Below, piece after piece: positions 25,318 to 36,994 of a stretch of DNA of 64,000 bases. The translations under genes were made by a program, and so were the position numbers. The notes beneath the pieces were generated by a model, which saw only the letters and a program-made list of their open reading frames with translations, was not told the origin of the DNA and did no database searches. The stretch's first letter is position 1; each line of letters opens with the position of its first letter. Source of the stretch: Claviceps africana (taxonomy: Eukaryota; Ascomycota; Sordariomycetes; Hypocreales; Clavicipitaceae). Location of the stretch: positions 16,426-80,425 of the forward strand of contig SRPY01000061.1 of the NCBI GenBank assembly GCA_018360145.1, written 5' to 3'.

Positions 25318-27035
25318 GACGGGCCTAAATTGATTCGAGATTCGCTGTCCTTGAGCTCTCCCTTTGAATCAATCTTCTGAGCCGCCGGAGGATGAAAATA
25401 TCGGCACTCGTATGACGCTCGGGTTTCGGGGGCGGGATGGGGGGGGGGGGGGGGTTATAGCTCAGAACGTCTTGTTCGTCTCGGATGAGACATGAAAGTC
25501 TGGCAAAAATGCCAGAACTATGCCACCGCGAAGTTTGGATACATGACTGAAAGTCGCTAAGCTCGTGATTTCTCGCAAGTCGCAGACGTGATTCGTCGGG
25601 GTGAATGGCTCAGGAACACAGTTCGCAGGACGAAGGCAGGGCCTCGCGGTCAGCAAACTGGCGATGGAGCGGCGAAGATCGTTCAGTAGCCCAAAGGTAT
25701 GGTCTCGGCGGTCGATTGGCGGGGGTCAATTGATACTTTGTGGCTCGCCAACGCGGGGAAGAGGAAAACACAGCACGACCGGTGGATGGGCTCAAGGAAG
25801 CAAGAGGACCGATGCCTCTTTGTTCACAATCGTCGTTGGCAAGACTTCCCATATGCTGTGGTCGCGTTTCCTCTCATGACACATTAAGCGGGGGAGGCGT
25901 TCTCCCGGCCAATCATGGCACACCACCTCCATGCCTAGCACGCCGCCTCCTGCGATGCATCAGCTCACGGGTCCAAACCATCCACACATGACTTTAGCTC
26001 GTCTCTTTAACCAGCCGAGTATCACCTGCACACCATCTAGGGACTGGGACTGGACTTGGACTTGGAAATCTGTTGTTAGCTGTTGTGATTGACTGGGATC
26101 GGCCATTCTGTCCGGACGACACTGATTATCCAGTTACGCCTTGCCGACTTTTCAGCCTTATTGACCAAGGCCATATTCAGAAGGGTACCGCGGGCAGCGG
26201 GCAACGGGCAGTGAGCGGTGAGCAGTGAGCAGTGAGCACTGGGCACTGGGCACTGGGCACTGGGGCGCTGGGGCGCTGGGGCGCTGGGGCACTAAGCACC
26301 CGGCACTGGGCACCCGGCACTTGGCAGAATCGACACTTGGCACCTGGTCGGTTCCGCAGCAGCACTGTAACACTACCAAAGTCACCACTTCTCATGCATG
26401 CAAATCAATTCTGCTCTAGGGAAATACCACGCAAGAATGGACATGCTTTTCTACGCCGACCTGCTGATTGTATTTTGCCGTGCGTATTTTTTTTATACCT
26501 TTTTATTTTACTATGTTTTACTTTGTTTTTTTTTCTCTTGTTCGAGTTTTATCCCAGGCAAACCCGACTTGTGCCATGTCAACCGACTCTGGCTATTTTT
26601 GTCTTGCTTTCTTTTTACTGGAGCCATTCGACCTGTCGTCTGGTCGCTACTTGCTTCGTTCGATCGTACGAGCCTTTCTCCAGAAACCCCTTCTGTCGGG
26701 GCAGAGGTGTCTTAAACTGCCGCCTTTCCAAGATTAAAGGGAGCAAACCCGCATGCATGATTAAAAAGCTGGTTCCTTCGTCTTGTACTAGTCATTGACT
26801 GCGGATGTGTTCTGCTCTATCATCACTCATTATACACAACAGATATGCTTCTACTATTGATTCTAGATATCGAAGAGAATGATCCAGACAAAGATGCAAG
26901 CGACGGATCAAATGGAAATTTATACCCCGGTTCAGAGCAAAGTCACCAAGTAGGACCATTGTATTACACACTCGCATCAGTATCAGCACTCGTTGGTGGA
27001 ACACCCTTCGCCCTTGTCTTGCAAGCATGCGTAGT
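25318..27035. other. Intergenic region between RIM15 and the acyltransferase
   Basis: Probably holds the RIM15 promoter and 5' leader on its left side. It contains a G run at 25440-25454 and a GGGCACTG/GGGGCGCT minisatellite at 26205-26340. No gene is supported; the plus-strand frames near 26470-26740 are T-rich and featureless. Confidence 0.55.
26205..26340. repeat. GAGCAGT / GGGCACTG / GGGGCGCT minisatellite
   Basis: Successive short arrays: GTGAGCA-type heptamers, then GGGCACT-type heptamers, then GGGGCGCT octamers, then CCGGCACT-type units. It reads like one unit drifting in sequence along the array. Confidence 0.8.
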
Positions 27036-28081
27036 TCATGATGACGAGTTGGTGATGGCCCAGACTTGCTTCTGGGACTCTATCCATTCACCCTTCTCCA
27101 TCCATCTGTTCTCGAGCCACCGTGCCAGATCCTTGTCAGATTCTGGCAAAGACTCCAGCGGAAATCGCCTAGCATGAACGTGAAACTTAAATTTCGAGGT
27201 GCTGCTCAATTCCGGGGTACAAAAGGTGTCCCACATTGAGGGTGCTTCATGGAAGACACCATCACATTGATACGCAATGGTGAAATCATACACAGCTTTA
27301 ACCTGCGGAGCCTTTCGAAGGTGCTGGACAGTAGTGACGAAGCCCTTGGTACGGGGGAAGAGCAGATGTTTTGGCTGCAATTTGTCAGATTTCTTGCACC
27401 AAACCTGTGACTCTTCAAACTTCTTGGGCGTGAAACGAGTTGCTTCGCTGAAGCTGATCAGCCCTATGGAAAAAATTAGGAACATGTCGCCCACAAGATA
27501 AAGACGTGAGATGTCAAAAAGAGGTGGATTTGAGTGTGGCAAACGGTTGGATTCCAGAGCCAACAAAAAAAAAGCACTGAGGACTGACAGGTGGGGAATT
27601 CATCGTCGACAATGCCTGAAAAGACACGATCCAGTTCGGCTTTGTCGTGGAGCCAATTTCGAGTGACAAGGGGCATTCCCATGGCCCAGAGGCCCCAGCC
27701 TAGAAAAGGCACGGCCTTGAGCTGGCTCTTGGCAAAGTAGCGACAGTAAGCCAGCATGCCAGAGCGTTGAGCCAACGCCTGAATCATGTAGAAGTCGGAC
27801 CACGCCACGTGATTAGCGACCACGATGGCTGATTCTCCCTTGGGCAGCAAATCTCCAGACGTCTCAATGCGAGCTCCATTGAACGACTCGAATATGAGCT
27901 GAATCCATGCCCATACGGACAAGGCTATTTGAGATGACGCTTCGTAGACTGCTCTGGGAGCAAATTTCGCCAGGGGCAGAAGAAGAGACAGCAGAACGTC
28001 TGCCAGCAACAGCCACAAGGCCCATGGCAGGGCGATCAGGACTCCCCGCAAATGGGCTCCTGCTGATATGTGCTGACGCAT
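27036..28081 (-). CDS. Lysophospholipid (1-acyl-glycerol-3-phosphate-like) acyltransferase
   Basis: Membrane acyltransferase of glycerolipid synthesis or remodelling; about 306 aa. Exons 28081-27589 and 27463-27036. The 125-nt intron splits a Trp codon (T|GG), and joining restores PTWLISFSEATRFTPKK. Motif I is NHVAWSDF, giving the catalytic H-x4-D. The hydrophobic N-terminus (GVLIALPWALWLLLADVLLSLL) is a probable membrane anchor. The motif around SEATRFT corresponds to the usual EGTRFT of LPAAT-type enzymes but has Ala for Gly. The start at 28081 is the first Met before the anchor. The frame stays open about 100 codons further upstream, but that part is Pro/His-rich and unconvincing. Substrate specificity cannot be read from the sequence. 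Confidence 0.82.
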
Positions 28082-28504
28082 TTGTTGGATACTCACCAGA
28101 CCAGGTGGTGTCGGGACAGAGGCATGGGGGAAGGGGGAGGGGGCGGCGCGACGAAGTAGCGATGCTGGCCGTGATGCTTGATCAATCAATGTCTGTGGAG
28201 GCGCACGGGTAGATAGATGAATGAGCCCAAAATGATGTGCCTGATGTGCCTGATGTGCCGAGTGGTGGCAGGCAGGGCAGGCAGCACCACGTTGTGGCTC
28301 CATGCAGACCCAGCCGGCCAGCGGGGAGATTGGATGGGGCCGCCTTCGCTTGCACCTCTCCCTGCTGGCTTCCCCATTCGCCCACACGCTCTCGAAAGCG
28401 TGTTGGTCATGGGGGGGTGCTGTAATAGTGCGTGCAGTTATTGACGCCGCCCATTTCCAGCCGAGATCGATCCCAAAAGCGGTACGCGTGCCGAGGACTA
28501 CCGC

Positions 28505-28905
28505 AAGTGGTACCTTAAGTACTAGCAGATACTAAGACAAGTACCTACTAAGGTACCTATCTAGGTAGGTACTTACTTACCTACTTACCTACTTCCTAGG
28601 TACCTACTTAGTACCTGGAATCTTAGTAGTAGTCGGCGCCGACAATATTCTCCTCCGACTGCTACCCTGTTACTTCTTTGACGACCGAAACAGGAGGCCA
28701 AGTCCGAGACGGACGGAAAGACGAGAGACACGAAAGGGTCGACCAGGTGGTCGTCTTTGTTCATTGTGAGCTCGACTTGTTGACTTGTGGCAGCGAAACA
28801 CTGAAACATCCTGTCGTCGCCGCTCGGGGTGCCCAGTAAGTACCTATGTACCGTCCTAGGTACCCGTAGGTATCTACTTGGTAGTGGGTATCTGATAGCC
28901 ACCTA
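28505..28905. repeat. TAGGTA/TACCTA island 2 (two blocks)
   Basis: Block one at 28505-28640 and block two at 28830-28905 are built from TAAGTAC, CTAGGTAGGT and ACCTACTT words with the same palindromic hexamers as island 1. The 190 bases between them have ordinary sequence. Confidence 0.85.
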
Positions 28906-29138
28906 ATGTAAGCTGGCAGTCGCCAAGCCCCACTTGTGACTTGACCCGTGTCATCGTCCCGAGTCCAGAGGGACCAGATCCATCTCCTACCCGTGCTACT
29001 AGTGACCACACACCGAACATATTCCATCACCGGTGCTTGGTCAACGCGAAGCTCCTGTCGGCCTGGACTTCTTTGACATCGACCCTCTTGTGTCTGGTCT
29101 GATTACTACCCGGGCTGCAGCTCTACCGATACAAGCGC

Positions 29139-29203
29139 CGAGAGCCCGAGAGCCCGAGAGCCCGAGAGCCCGAGAGCCCGAGAGCCTGAGAGCCCGAGAG
29201 CCG
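29139..29203. repeat. CGAGAGCC octamer array
   Basis: About eight copies of an 8-nt unit, one with a C-to-T change. Confidence 0.9.
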
Positions 29204-29442
29204 CAATTTTTCGAGCGCAATCTCGCCAGGACCTTTAATACTAGCGTGAGAGTTAGTCCGGCCAATTCAATCACGCGCTTCCATCACCCTCAAAGTCTAC
29301 GATCTCCCGTCGCCAAGCCACGTTGAGTCTGTTACTTCATCGGTCTAGTCAAGTTTCTCATATCCAAAGCTCTAGGGCGACGCGATTGACCAATCAACAT
29401 ATCCCTGTGGTACCAAGATTGTATAGACGGACATCGCTGATC

Positions 29443-31015
29443 ATGTCCTCCTCCCTTTCGCCTGACCAATTTGGGAGCAATCGATCTTATGGCTCTCCCG
29501 AAGGCACGACAGCTAGCCAAGACCGAAATGGAAGCTCGCCCCTAAGTCTTGGATTTTTTAAAGCAATGGCGGAGAAAAAGACTACCCGAGGTATGTGCTC
29601 GTGGACGTGATGGGGGTAGCCGACAATGGCCTTGTCAGACTAACGCATATTATAAGATGGTAACACACCCAAGAGACGAGGGCCGAAGCCTGATAGCAAA
29701 CCTGCTCTCACACGTAGGCAAGAGCTGAACCGCCAAGCACAGAGGTACGCAGGCTGCTCTCATAATCTGGCATGAGCGAGGACAAGGACTGATAGATGGC
29801 ACACAGAACTCATCGTGAGCGCAAAGAGCTTTACATCAAGGCCCTAGAGGAGGAAGTGTTGAGGCTGAAGGAGCTGTTTAGCAATGCATCGCAGAGTAAG
29901 GAAAGGCTTCACACCGAGAACAAGCACCTCAAGACACTATTGGTCCAACATGGCATCCCATTCCCAACAACGGGCGACCATAACGGCGGTCCCAGTCCTG
30001 ATGCTGGCGCCAGTCCAGACACCAGTGCAGACCCGGGTTCTTACGCTTCATTCTCTCCGGGATCTCAGTCCGGCGCATCGAATGGTCGTTTCGCTACCTT
30101 TCAACCCAATCCTGGTTACCAGATGCGCGGTGCATCGCAGCAGCACTTGAACAAAGGCCTTGATTTTGAACAGGCCGGCATTGACTTCGTTTTAACGTAC
30201 GATAACTCCACTTTCTCTTATACCCTTCCATCGCCTCAGCAGGACATGTCAAGTTTTTTCAGAAGAAGAGCTGGCTATCCGATAGCCACCCACGTAGGCG
30301 GGTGTGCCAAGAAAAAAAAGAAGAAGAAGAAAGGGGAAGAGAAAGAAAAGAATGTTGAAGAAAGTCCAACGGAAAAGAAAGAAAAGCAAAGATATAGAGA
30401 GAGAATACTAACTAATCATGTTGCTGTCGACTCACTGATGGAATAGACTCGAGAAGCCTTGTATGCAACATCTTCCATTCCTCACCAGCAGGTCAGAAGA
30501 AGGCCACCCCTGCGGGCACGCGCTGATGGCGACATGTCCGCCGACGCCGTTTAATAAATTATCACCGCATACTCCTTTCGGGCCGAGCCATACATGCGAT
30601 TATGGCGATGGCACCAATCCCGGACAGGGAACGTGGGAAATCAGTAAAGCGGATCTGTCGACGTTGCTGGATCTGAGCCAGAAGCTGGACCTCGACGGCG
30701 AGATTACGCCGGTGATGGCATGGGGAATGATTCTCAACCACCCACGATTCGCAGACTTCAAGGCAGAGGACTTTGCGAAAATTGCGGCGGAGCTGGGACG
30801 CAAGGTCAGATGCTATGGGTAAGCCACGATGATGCTCTCTCCCTTTGCTGCACATGCAATCGTCATTGCCGTACATGTGCCATACATGCATTTTCGTTGT
30901 TTCCACACTGACCCAATGATGCAGATTTGGTGCAGTCATGGAGGAATTTGAGCTCCGAGATGCATTCGAAAGCGTGTTGCCTTCATACCGGGGAGGGGCA
31001 GTTTCGGCCCACTGA
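29443..31015 (+). CDS. Yap-like bZIP transcription factor
   Basis: Sequence-specific regulator of 362 aa. Five exons: 29443-29590, 29657-29744, 29807-30196, 30447-30818, 30925-31015; all joins keep frame. Exons 2 and 3 together encode the basic region RRQELNRQAQRTHRERKE, which fits N-x7-R, followed by a leucine zipper (LEEEVLRLKELF and on). Splicing 30197-30446 gives FVLTLEKPCMQHL, followed by a Cys-containing region (HPCGHALMATCPP) and a conserved-looking C-terminus (KVRCYGFGAVMEEFELRDAF). This donor (GTACGA) was chosen over several later GT sites because it alone gives that sensible junction. The layout of N-terminal bZIP plus Cys-containing C-terminal half resembles, from memory, the conidiation regulator FlbB, but that assignment is unverified. 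An in-frame ATG 40 codons upstream (29323) is an alternative start. Confidence 0.85.
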
Positions 31016-31700
31016 CATCTTTTTTTTGAGCGGGCCGGCGCGAATTGTTTGTGCATGTATGTGTATGTAATTGGCCATGTTTTTGTTAAGCCTTGGAACG
31101 AATATCTGTCCCTTTAGCCTTGGCTTTGCGGTAATGAAGCACAATCCATTCGGGGTTTTATTTTTTTTGGGCGGGGGGTAGTATAGTTCCTCGTTTGCTC
31201 TCTTTTTCCTTTTTCCTTTTTCCTTTTTCCTTTTTTTTTTTTCCTTTGTATTATTTTTTTTCCTTTGGAACAGGCCATTTGATGATGGGCACAGTGTCGC
31301 ACGAGCACAAAGCTGTGACAAATCCCTTGTATCACGTAAAAAACATTCATCAAATGCGACCATATCTACCTGCCTTCCTAGCTCCCTACCTATCATGCAT
31401 GTGGCCTCGGTATTTGCTTCAACCGTTGGGAGCGCGTCAACGACGTGGCTTGATAGGATGCAGAATTGGAAAATACGGGATTGTGGGCGCCGACTGCTGC
31501 CAGCTGGTGACACGGGGCGAGACAGGAAGGAAGTTTTCGGCACCGGGCCCCACACCCCACCACAAATTCGCTCCCAACCTCGAGAAACCAAATTCCCTGC
31601 CATCGCGAAACGGTCTGCGTCGTAGCCCTCGTTTCTTTCTGCCATCCACATCCGTCTCGGTCCCGTGCTTGGAGTAGAACGAACCTCTCAAGCCGCAAGG
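31016..31700. other. Short intergenic region between the bZIP gene and eIF3d
   Basis: Contains a TTTTTCC array near 31203-31240 and the eIF3d promoter and leader. Minus-strand frames of up to 222 codons here overlap the bZIP 3' end and look like chance openings. Confidence 0.6.
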
Positions 31701-33663
31701 ATGACTGACTCCATCGACTACGTCAATATATGCGAAAGCTGCCCCGCTGGGGATGGCTGGGGCCCTCCCGTGACCACAGAAACTACTCTGAACGGTGTTC
31801 CCTATGCGCCCTTCTCCAAGGGCGACAAGCTTGGACGGATGGCCGACTGGACCTCTGAGGGCAAGGACCGCGAGCGCGGCCGCAATCAGTACAACCGAAA
31901 CTATAGAGGTAAGATTTTCCTTATTCTTTTCGGGACGCCAGAAGGGGAAAAAAAAAAGGGGGGGGGGGGTTTACTATTCATTGCAGGAGAAATACCATTT
32001 CGGTCCGCCGATATAATGAATTAACAATTATTTTTCTTCCCCTCGACAGATCAACAAGCCTACGGTGCCAGCCATGCTGTCAGCTTTAATGCGCCTCCCG
32101 CCGAAGATGAATCGAGCTTTTCCATCGTCAGCAACACAAGAGACTCTACAAAGTCACGATACGGCAGAGGAGCCGTCTTCACCCGAGGTGGCCGCGGCCA
32201 GCGTGGAGGCCGTGGTGATTCCCGCGGCGGAAGAGGAGGTCAGTTTCAGCGGGCTGGCGGCGCTCGACAAGGAGGAGGTTACGACCGAGGTGGTCGATCA
32301 AATGCTGGTCCTCGAGGAGGTCGTCGCTTTGGCTGGAAGGATTACGACAAGCCTACTCGTAACCGCGACGCCAGCGTCAACATCAAGGCGGACTGGGAGC
32401 TGCTGGAGGAGATTGACTTCAATCGCCTGGCCAAATTGAATCTGGACACCGACGAGGGCGAAGATCTCGAAGACTATGGCTTCCTCTACTACTACGATCG
32501 CTCGTTTGACAAGCAGCCCGTCAAGGGTGCCGAGAAGAAGCTCACGGCCATCGACCGCGCTGCTTACAACGTGACCACTTCGTCCGACCCCATCATTCAG
32601 GAGCTCGCCGAAAAGGACGAGGCCACCATTTTCGCCACTGACAGCATCTTGTCCATGCTCATGTGCGCTCCTCGCTCCGTCTACCCCTGGGATATTGTCA
32701 TTGTGCGCCAGGGCAACAAGATCTTCCTCGACAAGCGCGATAACGCCACTCTGGACATGGTGACGGTCAATGAAAATGCCGCTGACGCTCCCCTCGATGC
32801 TGCCGACGGCGGCAAGGAGGGCATCAACCAGCCGGCCGCCCTCGCCGAGGAAGCCACCTACATCAACCACAACTTTGCCAACCAGGTTGTGAGCGAGAGC
32901 GAGACGTCCAAGGTGGACATGAGCCGCGCCAACCCCTTCTACAACTCGTCCGAGGACACTGACCCGCCCGCCAGCAAGGCCTACAAGTACAGGCGATTTG
33001 ACCTGTCGACCAACGACGAGGAGCCCGTGTACCTGATTGTCCGTACCGAGGTGGACGCGGTCCAAAAGGGCGCCGCTGGCAGCGAGGACCAGCACGTTAC
33101 GATCCGGGCGCTGAACGAGTTCGACAACAAGGCCCAGGGCAGTGGCGGCGCTCTCGACTGGAGAAGCAAGCTGGTCACGCAGCGTGGTGCCGTCGTGGCC
33201 ACTGAGATGAAGAACAACAGCTGCAAGCTGGCCAGATGGACTGTCCAGAGTATTCTGTCCAAGTCGGACATCATGAAGCTTGGGTACGTCGTGCGATTCA
33301 TCCCACTCTTCTTGTCCTTTCCCCCCGCTCCTCTTTTCCTCTACAAGCCATGGCTAACGCACTCGCAGGTTCGTGTCTCGCGTCAACCCCCGCTCCAACG
33401 ACAAGCACGTCATTCTCGGCGTCATCGGCTGGAAGCCCCGCGACTTTGCCAACCAGATGAACCTCTCCCTCTCCAACGGCTGGGGCATCGTCCGAACCAT
33501 TGCAGACATGTGTCTCAAGCGCGAAGAAGGCAAGTTCGTCCTGGTCAAGGACCCCAACAAGTCGATTCTGCGCCTGTACGAGGTCCCGGCCGGGAGCTTC
33601 GAAGACGACTACGAGCAAGAGGAGGAGGCTGAGGCCGCGGAGCAAGATGAGGAGAATGAATGA
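31701..33663 (+). CDS. EIF3D: Eukaryotic translation initiation factor 3 subunit D
   Basis: Subunit of the eIF3 complex on the 40S ribosome; in animals it can bind mRNA caps directly. It is 578 aa in three exons (31701-31908, 32050-33283, 33369-33663) with clear GTAAGA and GTACGT donors and a GCTAACG branch site in intron 2. The N-terminus has GWGPP. An RG/RGG-rich stretch (about residues 105-150) follows, then the conserved core with DWELLEEIDF, YDRSFDKQPVK, PRSVYPWDIVI and the C-terminal GWKPRDFANQMNLSL. The acidic tail (EDDYEQEEEAEAAEQDEE) is typical. Intron 1 carries an A9-G10 run. Length and order match fungal and animal eIF3d. This subunit is absent from budding yeast but present in filamentous fungi. 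Confidence 0.97.
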
Positions 33664-33820
33664 ATGAATGAAGCAACAAGGGCAAGAGCAGCGGAGGAAA
33701 AAAAAAACCCAAAGAATGACGCGACATTTGTTTCCAATTACGTGGACTTGGTTTACAATTCGTTTTTCGTTTTGTTCACGTGTCTTTTACGTTTATTCTA
33801 GTCTAGGTAATTCTTTTTCT

Positions 33821-33847
33821 TTTTTTTTTTTTTTTTTTTTAAAAAAA
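33821..33847. repeat. T20-A7 junction element downstream of eIF3d
   Basis: A run of about 20 T switches directly to 7 A. The gap from the eIF3d stop to the next gene is only 284 bases and is otherwise featureless. Confidence 0.8.
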
Positions 33848-33947
33848 GCAATTTGTGCTGGTTCCTCGTACGCTTCCCTCCACGTCCTTTGCAATAAAAA
33901 GCACCGCCTGCAAAGCATAAGCAATCTCGCTCTCCCTCATCTCTCCT

Positions 33948-34730
33948 TCAGTCCCCGTGCCGTGCTGCGGTCCCGCACATGGCTCCCGTAGGAAATGGTG
34001 TTGCGCGCACGCCGAGCAGGACGTCTTGTCCGCCGGGGAAAAGGACGGCGTCGTCTGCCAACCGCGCGTTCTCGGCTGCCGCTGTCCGGCATCCCATGGC
34101 ACGCATCGTGCTTCCGCCAGGCGTAGCCCCGGAGAGGGGCATCCCCGCGAGAATACTGGCGGCATCGTGCTCGTCGGCGCGGCGGGAAGACGGACCTTCG
34201 TCCGGAGCAGGTGACGGACCTGTCGTGTACGCGCCTGGCACCCACCACACAGGCGTCTGTGTCCCCTTTTCGCAACAGTTTCGTCGTGCTTGTTCTGCGT
34301 CTCGCCGAAGCGGGCCATGCGCGGGAGCGACGGCGCCATCCCCAGACGACGATCCGATGCGGACGAGTGCAGACCTCTCGGCCCTCGTCGTAGTGTTCGC
34401 GTTCGCGTTCCGTCTCGGCTCAAGCGCCGTCTTGTCCCAGCAGAGGGCGTCGTGGTCCAGCCTGTGGTTTCTGTTGCCGCGCAGGGCACCGCGCCGGCTG
34501 CACGGGGAGCAGATGGACAGGCCGCACCTGGCACATTTTTGCACCACGCCGCGGCTCTGCCTGCTGCAGAAATCGCAGAGGGCGGTGCCTACGCAGATGG
34601 CCTCCCATCCCTCGTGGAGTCGTCCGCCGAGGCGTTTTTCCCGCCGGTGACGGGCTCGGGGGGCTCTTGGGCTTGGCCACGCGCCGGACAGGTGCTCTTG
34701 GCTGCGGAGGCGGCCTGGGTTTGTCGACAT
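33948..34730 (-). CDS. Hypothetical Cys-rich (putative zinc-binding) protein
   Basis: I do not recognise the function. The 260-codon frame contains a compact putative zinc-binding motif (residues about 52-90): C-x2-C-x10-C-x2-C-x4-C-x2-C, reading CDFCSRQ...CARCGLSICSPC, followed by His residues (NRNHRLDHD). To my recollection similar short Cys motifs occur in uncharacterised fungal proteins. The C-terminal part (ADEHDAASILAGMPLSGATPGG and on) has ordinary composition. The N-terminus is doubtful: a second natural-looking Ser/Ala/Pro-rich frame (34900-34589, starting MRNMSRFLFEPTSSAS) overlaps it in another frame. The true gene may therefore begin at 34900 and reach the Cys motif through an intron or a frameshift that I could not place. 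Confidence 0.5.
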   Translation of the reverse strand: MSTNPGRLRSQEHLSGAWPSPRAPRARHRREKRLGGRLHEGWEAICVGTALCDFCSRQSRGVVQKCARCGLSICSPCSRRGALRGNRNHRLDHDALCWDKTALEPRRNANANTTTRAERSALVRIGSSSGDGAVAPAHGPLRRDAEQARRNCCEKGTQTPVWWVPGAYTTGPSPAPDEGPSSRRADEHDAASILAGMPLSGATPGGSTMRAMGCRTAAAENARLADDAVLFPGGQDVLLGVRATPFPTGAMCGTAARHGD

Positions 34731-36994
34731 GGCGCGGTCGTGGATGGCAAAGAGGATGTCGTGGATCGGGAGATGGGTTTGGCGGGCTGGCGTGCCGGCG
34801 CTGCTGGTGCATCGGCCGATACGGCGCGAGAGGCAGGTTGGAGAGGGGCGTCGCTTGCCGAGGACGTGGGTTCAAATAGAAACCTTGACATGTTGCGCAA
34901 TACGCGATGGATGATTCACTGTGTTTTTCCGAGCTGGTGATGAACGAAGGGGATTGGGGTTCATGGTTATTCAACATGTCGAGGTTTCTCGCCGTGAGTC
35001 GAAATTGGCCGGATTCTGAGCTGCCCGGCCATTATGCCTCGGGCACATTGTGAATCACCAGACTGCACACACATGTCACGGAGGAGAAGAAGGGTAAAAA
35101 AAAGCTAAGAAAAAAAGAACAAAGAACAAAGAACAAAGTTCCTGGTGTTGCTACCATGAACTTGCAAACATGACGGTAGTCAACTCGTCCGTGGTGAGCA
35201 GTGGATCCCGTGAATCTGCTTGGTTGATTGGCGGAGGCTTATCGGCCGGGGCCTATGCAGAGTCTCTCGCAGTGAGGCGCAGCACGGCGCCGCCCCCCCC
35301 ACCTTTTGCAAAAAAAAAGAAAAAGAAAAAGGAAGGAAGGAAAGAAGGCAAAAAGGAGGCTGAGGACTCAAAACGTGGACGGTGTGACAAAAAGGCCGTG
35401 CAGCGGAATAGCAGACGGAATAAGGATGATTGGGTGTCAACGTCATGGAGCGTGCCAAGCTGACATGGCCATGCCGCCTGGCCCGCCCAGCAATTTGCCG
35501 TCAGCCACAACGCGTCCTGCACGAACCGGCCGTGCCACGCTCCGGGCCTCGCCGAATCACAGCCCCGGGTGCGGAAGCTCGGCATCTTGGGCAGAGACCC
35601 GTCGATACCTGAAGTGGTTTGGCGTCTGTCATCTGAGTGGCTGTTGGGGTTTGACGGCGCGGTCGAGCGCGGGCTGTACACTGTACGACCTACCAAGGAA
35701 ATAAGTCCCCAGGTACATGGCAGGTTACTAAGAAGTGCAAAGGTACCTACTTCCTACTACTTAAAGTAGGTAGGTGGGTAGGTACCTGCTCTAGGTGTGC
35801 GTTCACGATCAAACGTACTTACGTAAGTAGACGCAGCCCGATTGAGCCGTCTGCAGCCACGGGGCCGTTGCCCGCTCGCAAGTGCAATCAAAGGCGGTAC
35901 CAGCCACCTCATGGCGGAGACGTGCCGTCATTTCTGGGCGCGGTGCAGGAAGGAACGGGGGAGGCCCATGCCCTACACGGACTACTTGATGTAGCTTACT
36001 CACTTTGAGTACTTACCTACCTGCCTACCTAAGTAGGTAGGTACTTAAGCGGGTATTTAGGTAGAAAGGTAGGTACTTAGGTACCTAGGTAGTAGCTACT
36101 TGTTACTTGACGTCTGGTACAAACAAGTTTGTTTTGTTGCAGCCTCAAACAGGGCTAAGGCCAGGGCGGGCCACAGGGCGCCGGGGCGAAACGGCAGGTT
36201 GAGACGGATGCGAGCGTCAACAACAAGCTGGGATGGAATGCATGTGTTGCGTCTTGACACAAGACAGCCGGCAGCATTGCCAGCCAGGCACACCGCAAGT
36301 GGCGGCGAGCCCGGCGGCTGCCCAATGGCGACTGAAACATGTCTGGTCTCCCGGAGGGCCAGATGGAAATTGGCCAAGCACCGACATGCTATGCTATGCT
36401 GACGCTGCCGCCCTGCCGCGTGCCGCGTGCCCTGGTGGCGGGCGGCGGGCGGCGGGTGGCAGTGGTCAGTGGGCAGCGGGCCGATGGTCCAAGACGTGCT
36501 GGTCGAGGACGGGCCACTGGGTATCTACCCACTTGGCTGTGGCTGTGGCTGTGCCCCGCAGTTGCCGTCCCAACTCCTCCCGCGCCGACCGTGCAGACCA
36601 TGCAGACCATGCTGCGGCCATGTCACCCACCCACGAGCACAGCCACCGAACCTCCCACAGCGGCTTCACTGTCCAGTGTTGACAGTCCCATGTTCCATGT
36701 TGTTGGCCTCTTCCGCCGCCGCCGCCGCCGCCGCCGCCTCCCCCCCCTCTCTTCCAAGCTCCAGTCCGGCCTACCTTGGTCCTCTCATCCTTAATACCCT
36801 GCTCTCTCTCCTCCGTCTCGTTCCCTTGCCTCCTCCACACTCTCACACACGCTCTCACACACTGCCATTCTCTTTCCCCTCTGCCTCACGTTGCGCCGGC
36901 ATCTGAGCATTCCCGCACCCCCGTCGCCCGTCGCCGTCGCCCGTCGCCGTCGCCATCACCATCACCGCGACGCGCCATTCACTCTCGTCACACA
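34731..36994. other. Intergenic region with the largest TAGGTA island
   Basis: Divergent region between the Cys-rich gene (-) and the CYSTM gene (+); its first part may belong to the 5' end of the Cys-rich gene. It carries island 3 in two blocks (35700-35830, 35995-36110) and a CCG trinucleotide run (36716-36742). No gene supported: the frames are Pro/Arg-rich and overlapping. Confidence 0.55.
35700..36112. repeat. TAGGTA/TACCTA island 3 (two blocks)
   Basis: Blocks at 35700-35830 and 35995-36112, with words such as AAGTAGGTAGGTGGGTAGGTACC and TACTTAGGTACCTAGG. Between them is about 165 bases of unique sequence, so the pair resembles repeat-flanked unique DNA, as also seen at 28505-28905. 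Confidence 0.85.

Larger units (their letters stand above)
28082..29442. other. Divergent intergenic region with repeat islands
   Basis: Separates the acyltransferase (-) and the bZIP gene (+) and should contain both promoters. It holds two TAGGTA-type islands (28505-28640 and 28830-28905) and a CGAGAGCC octamer array (29139-29203). No gene supported. Confidence 0.6.
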
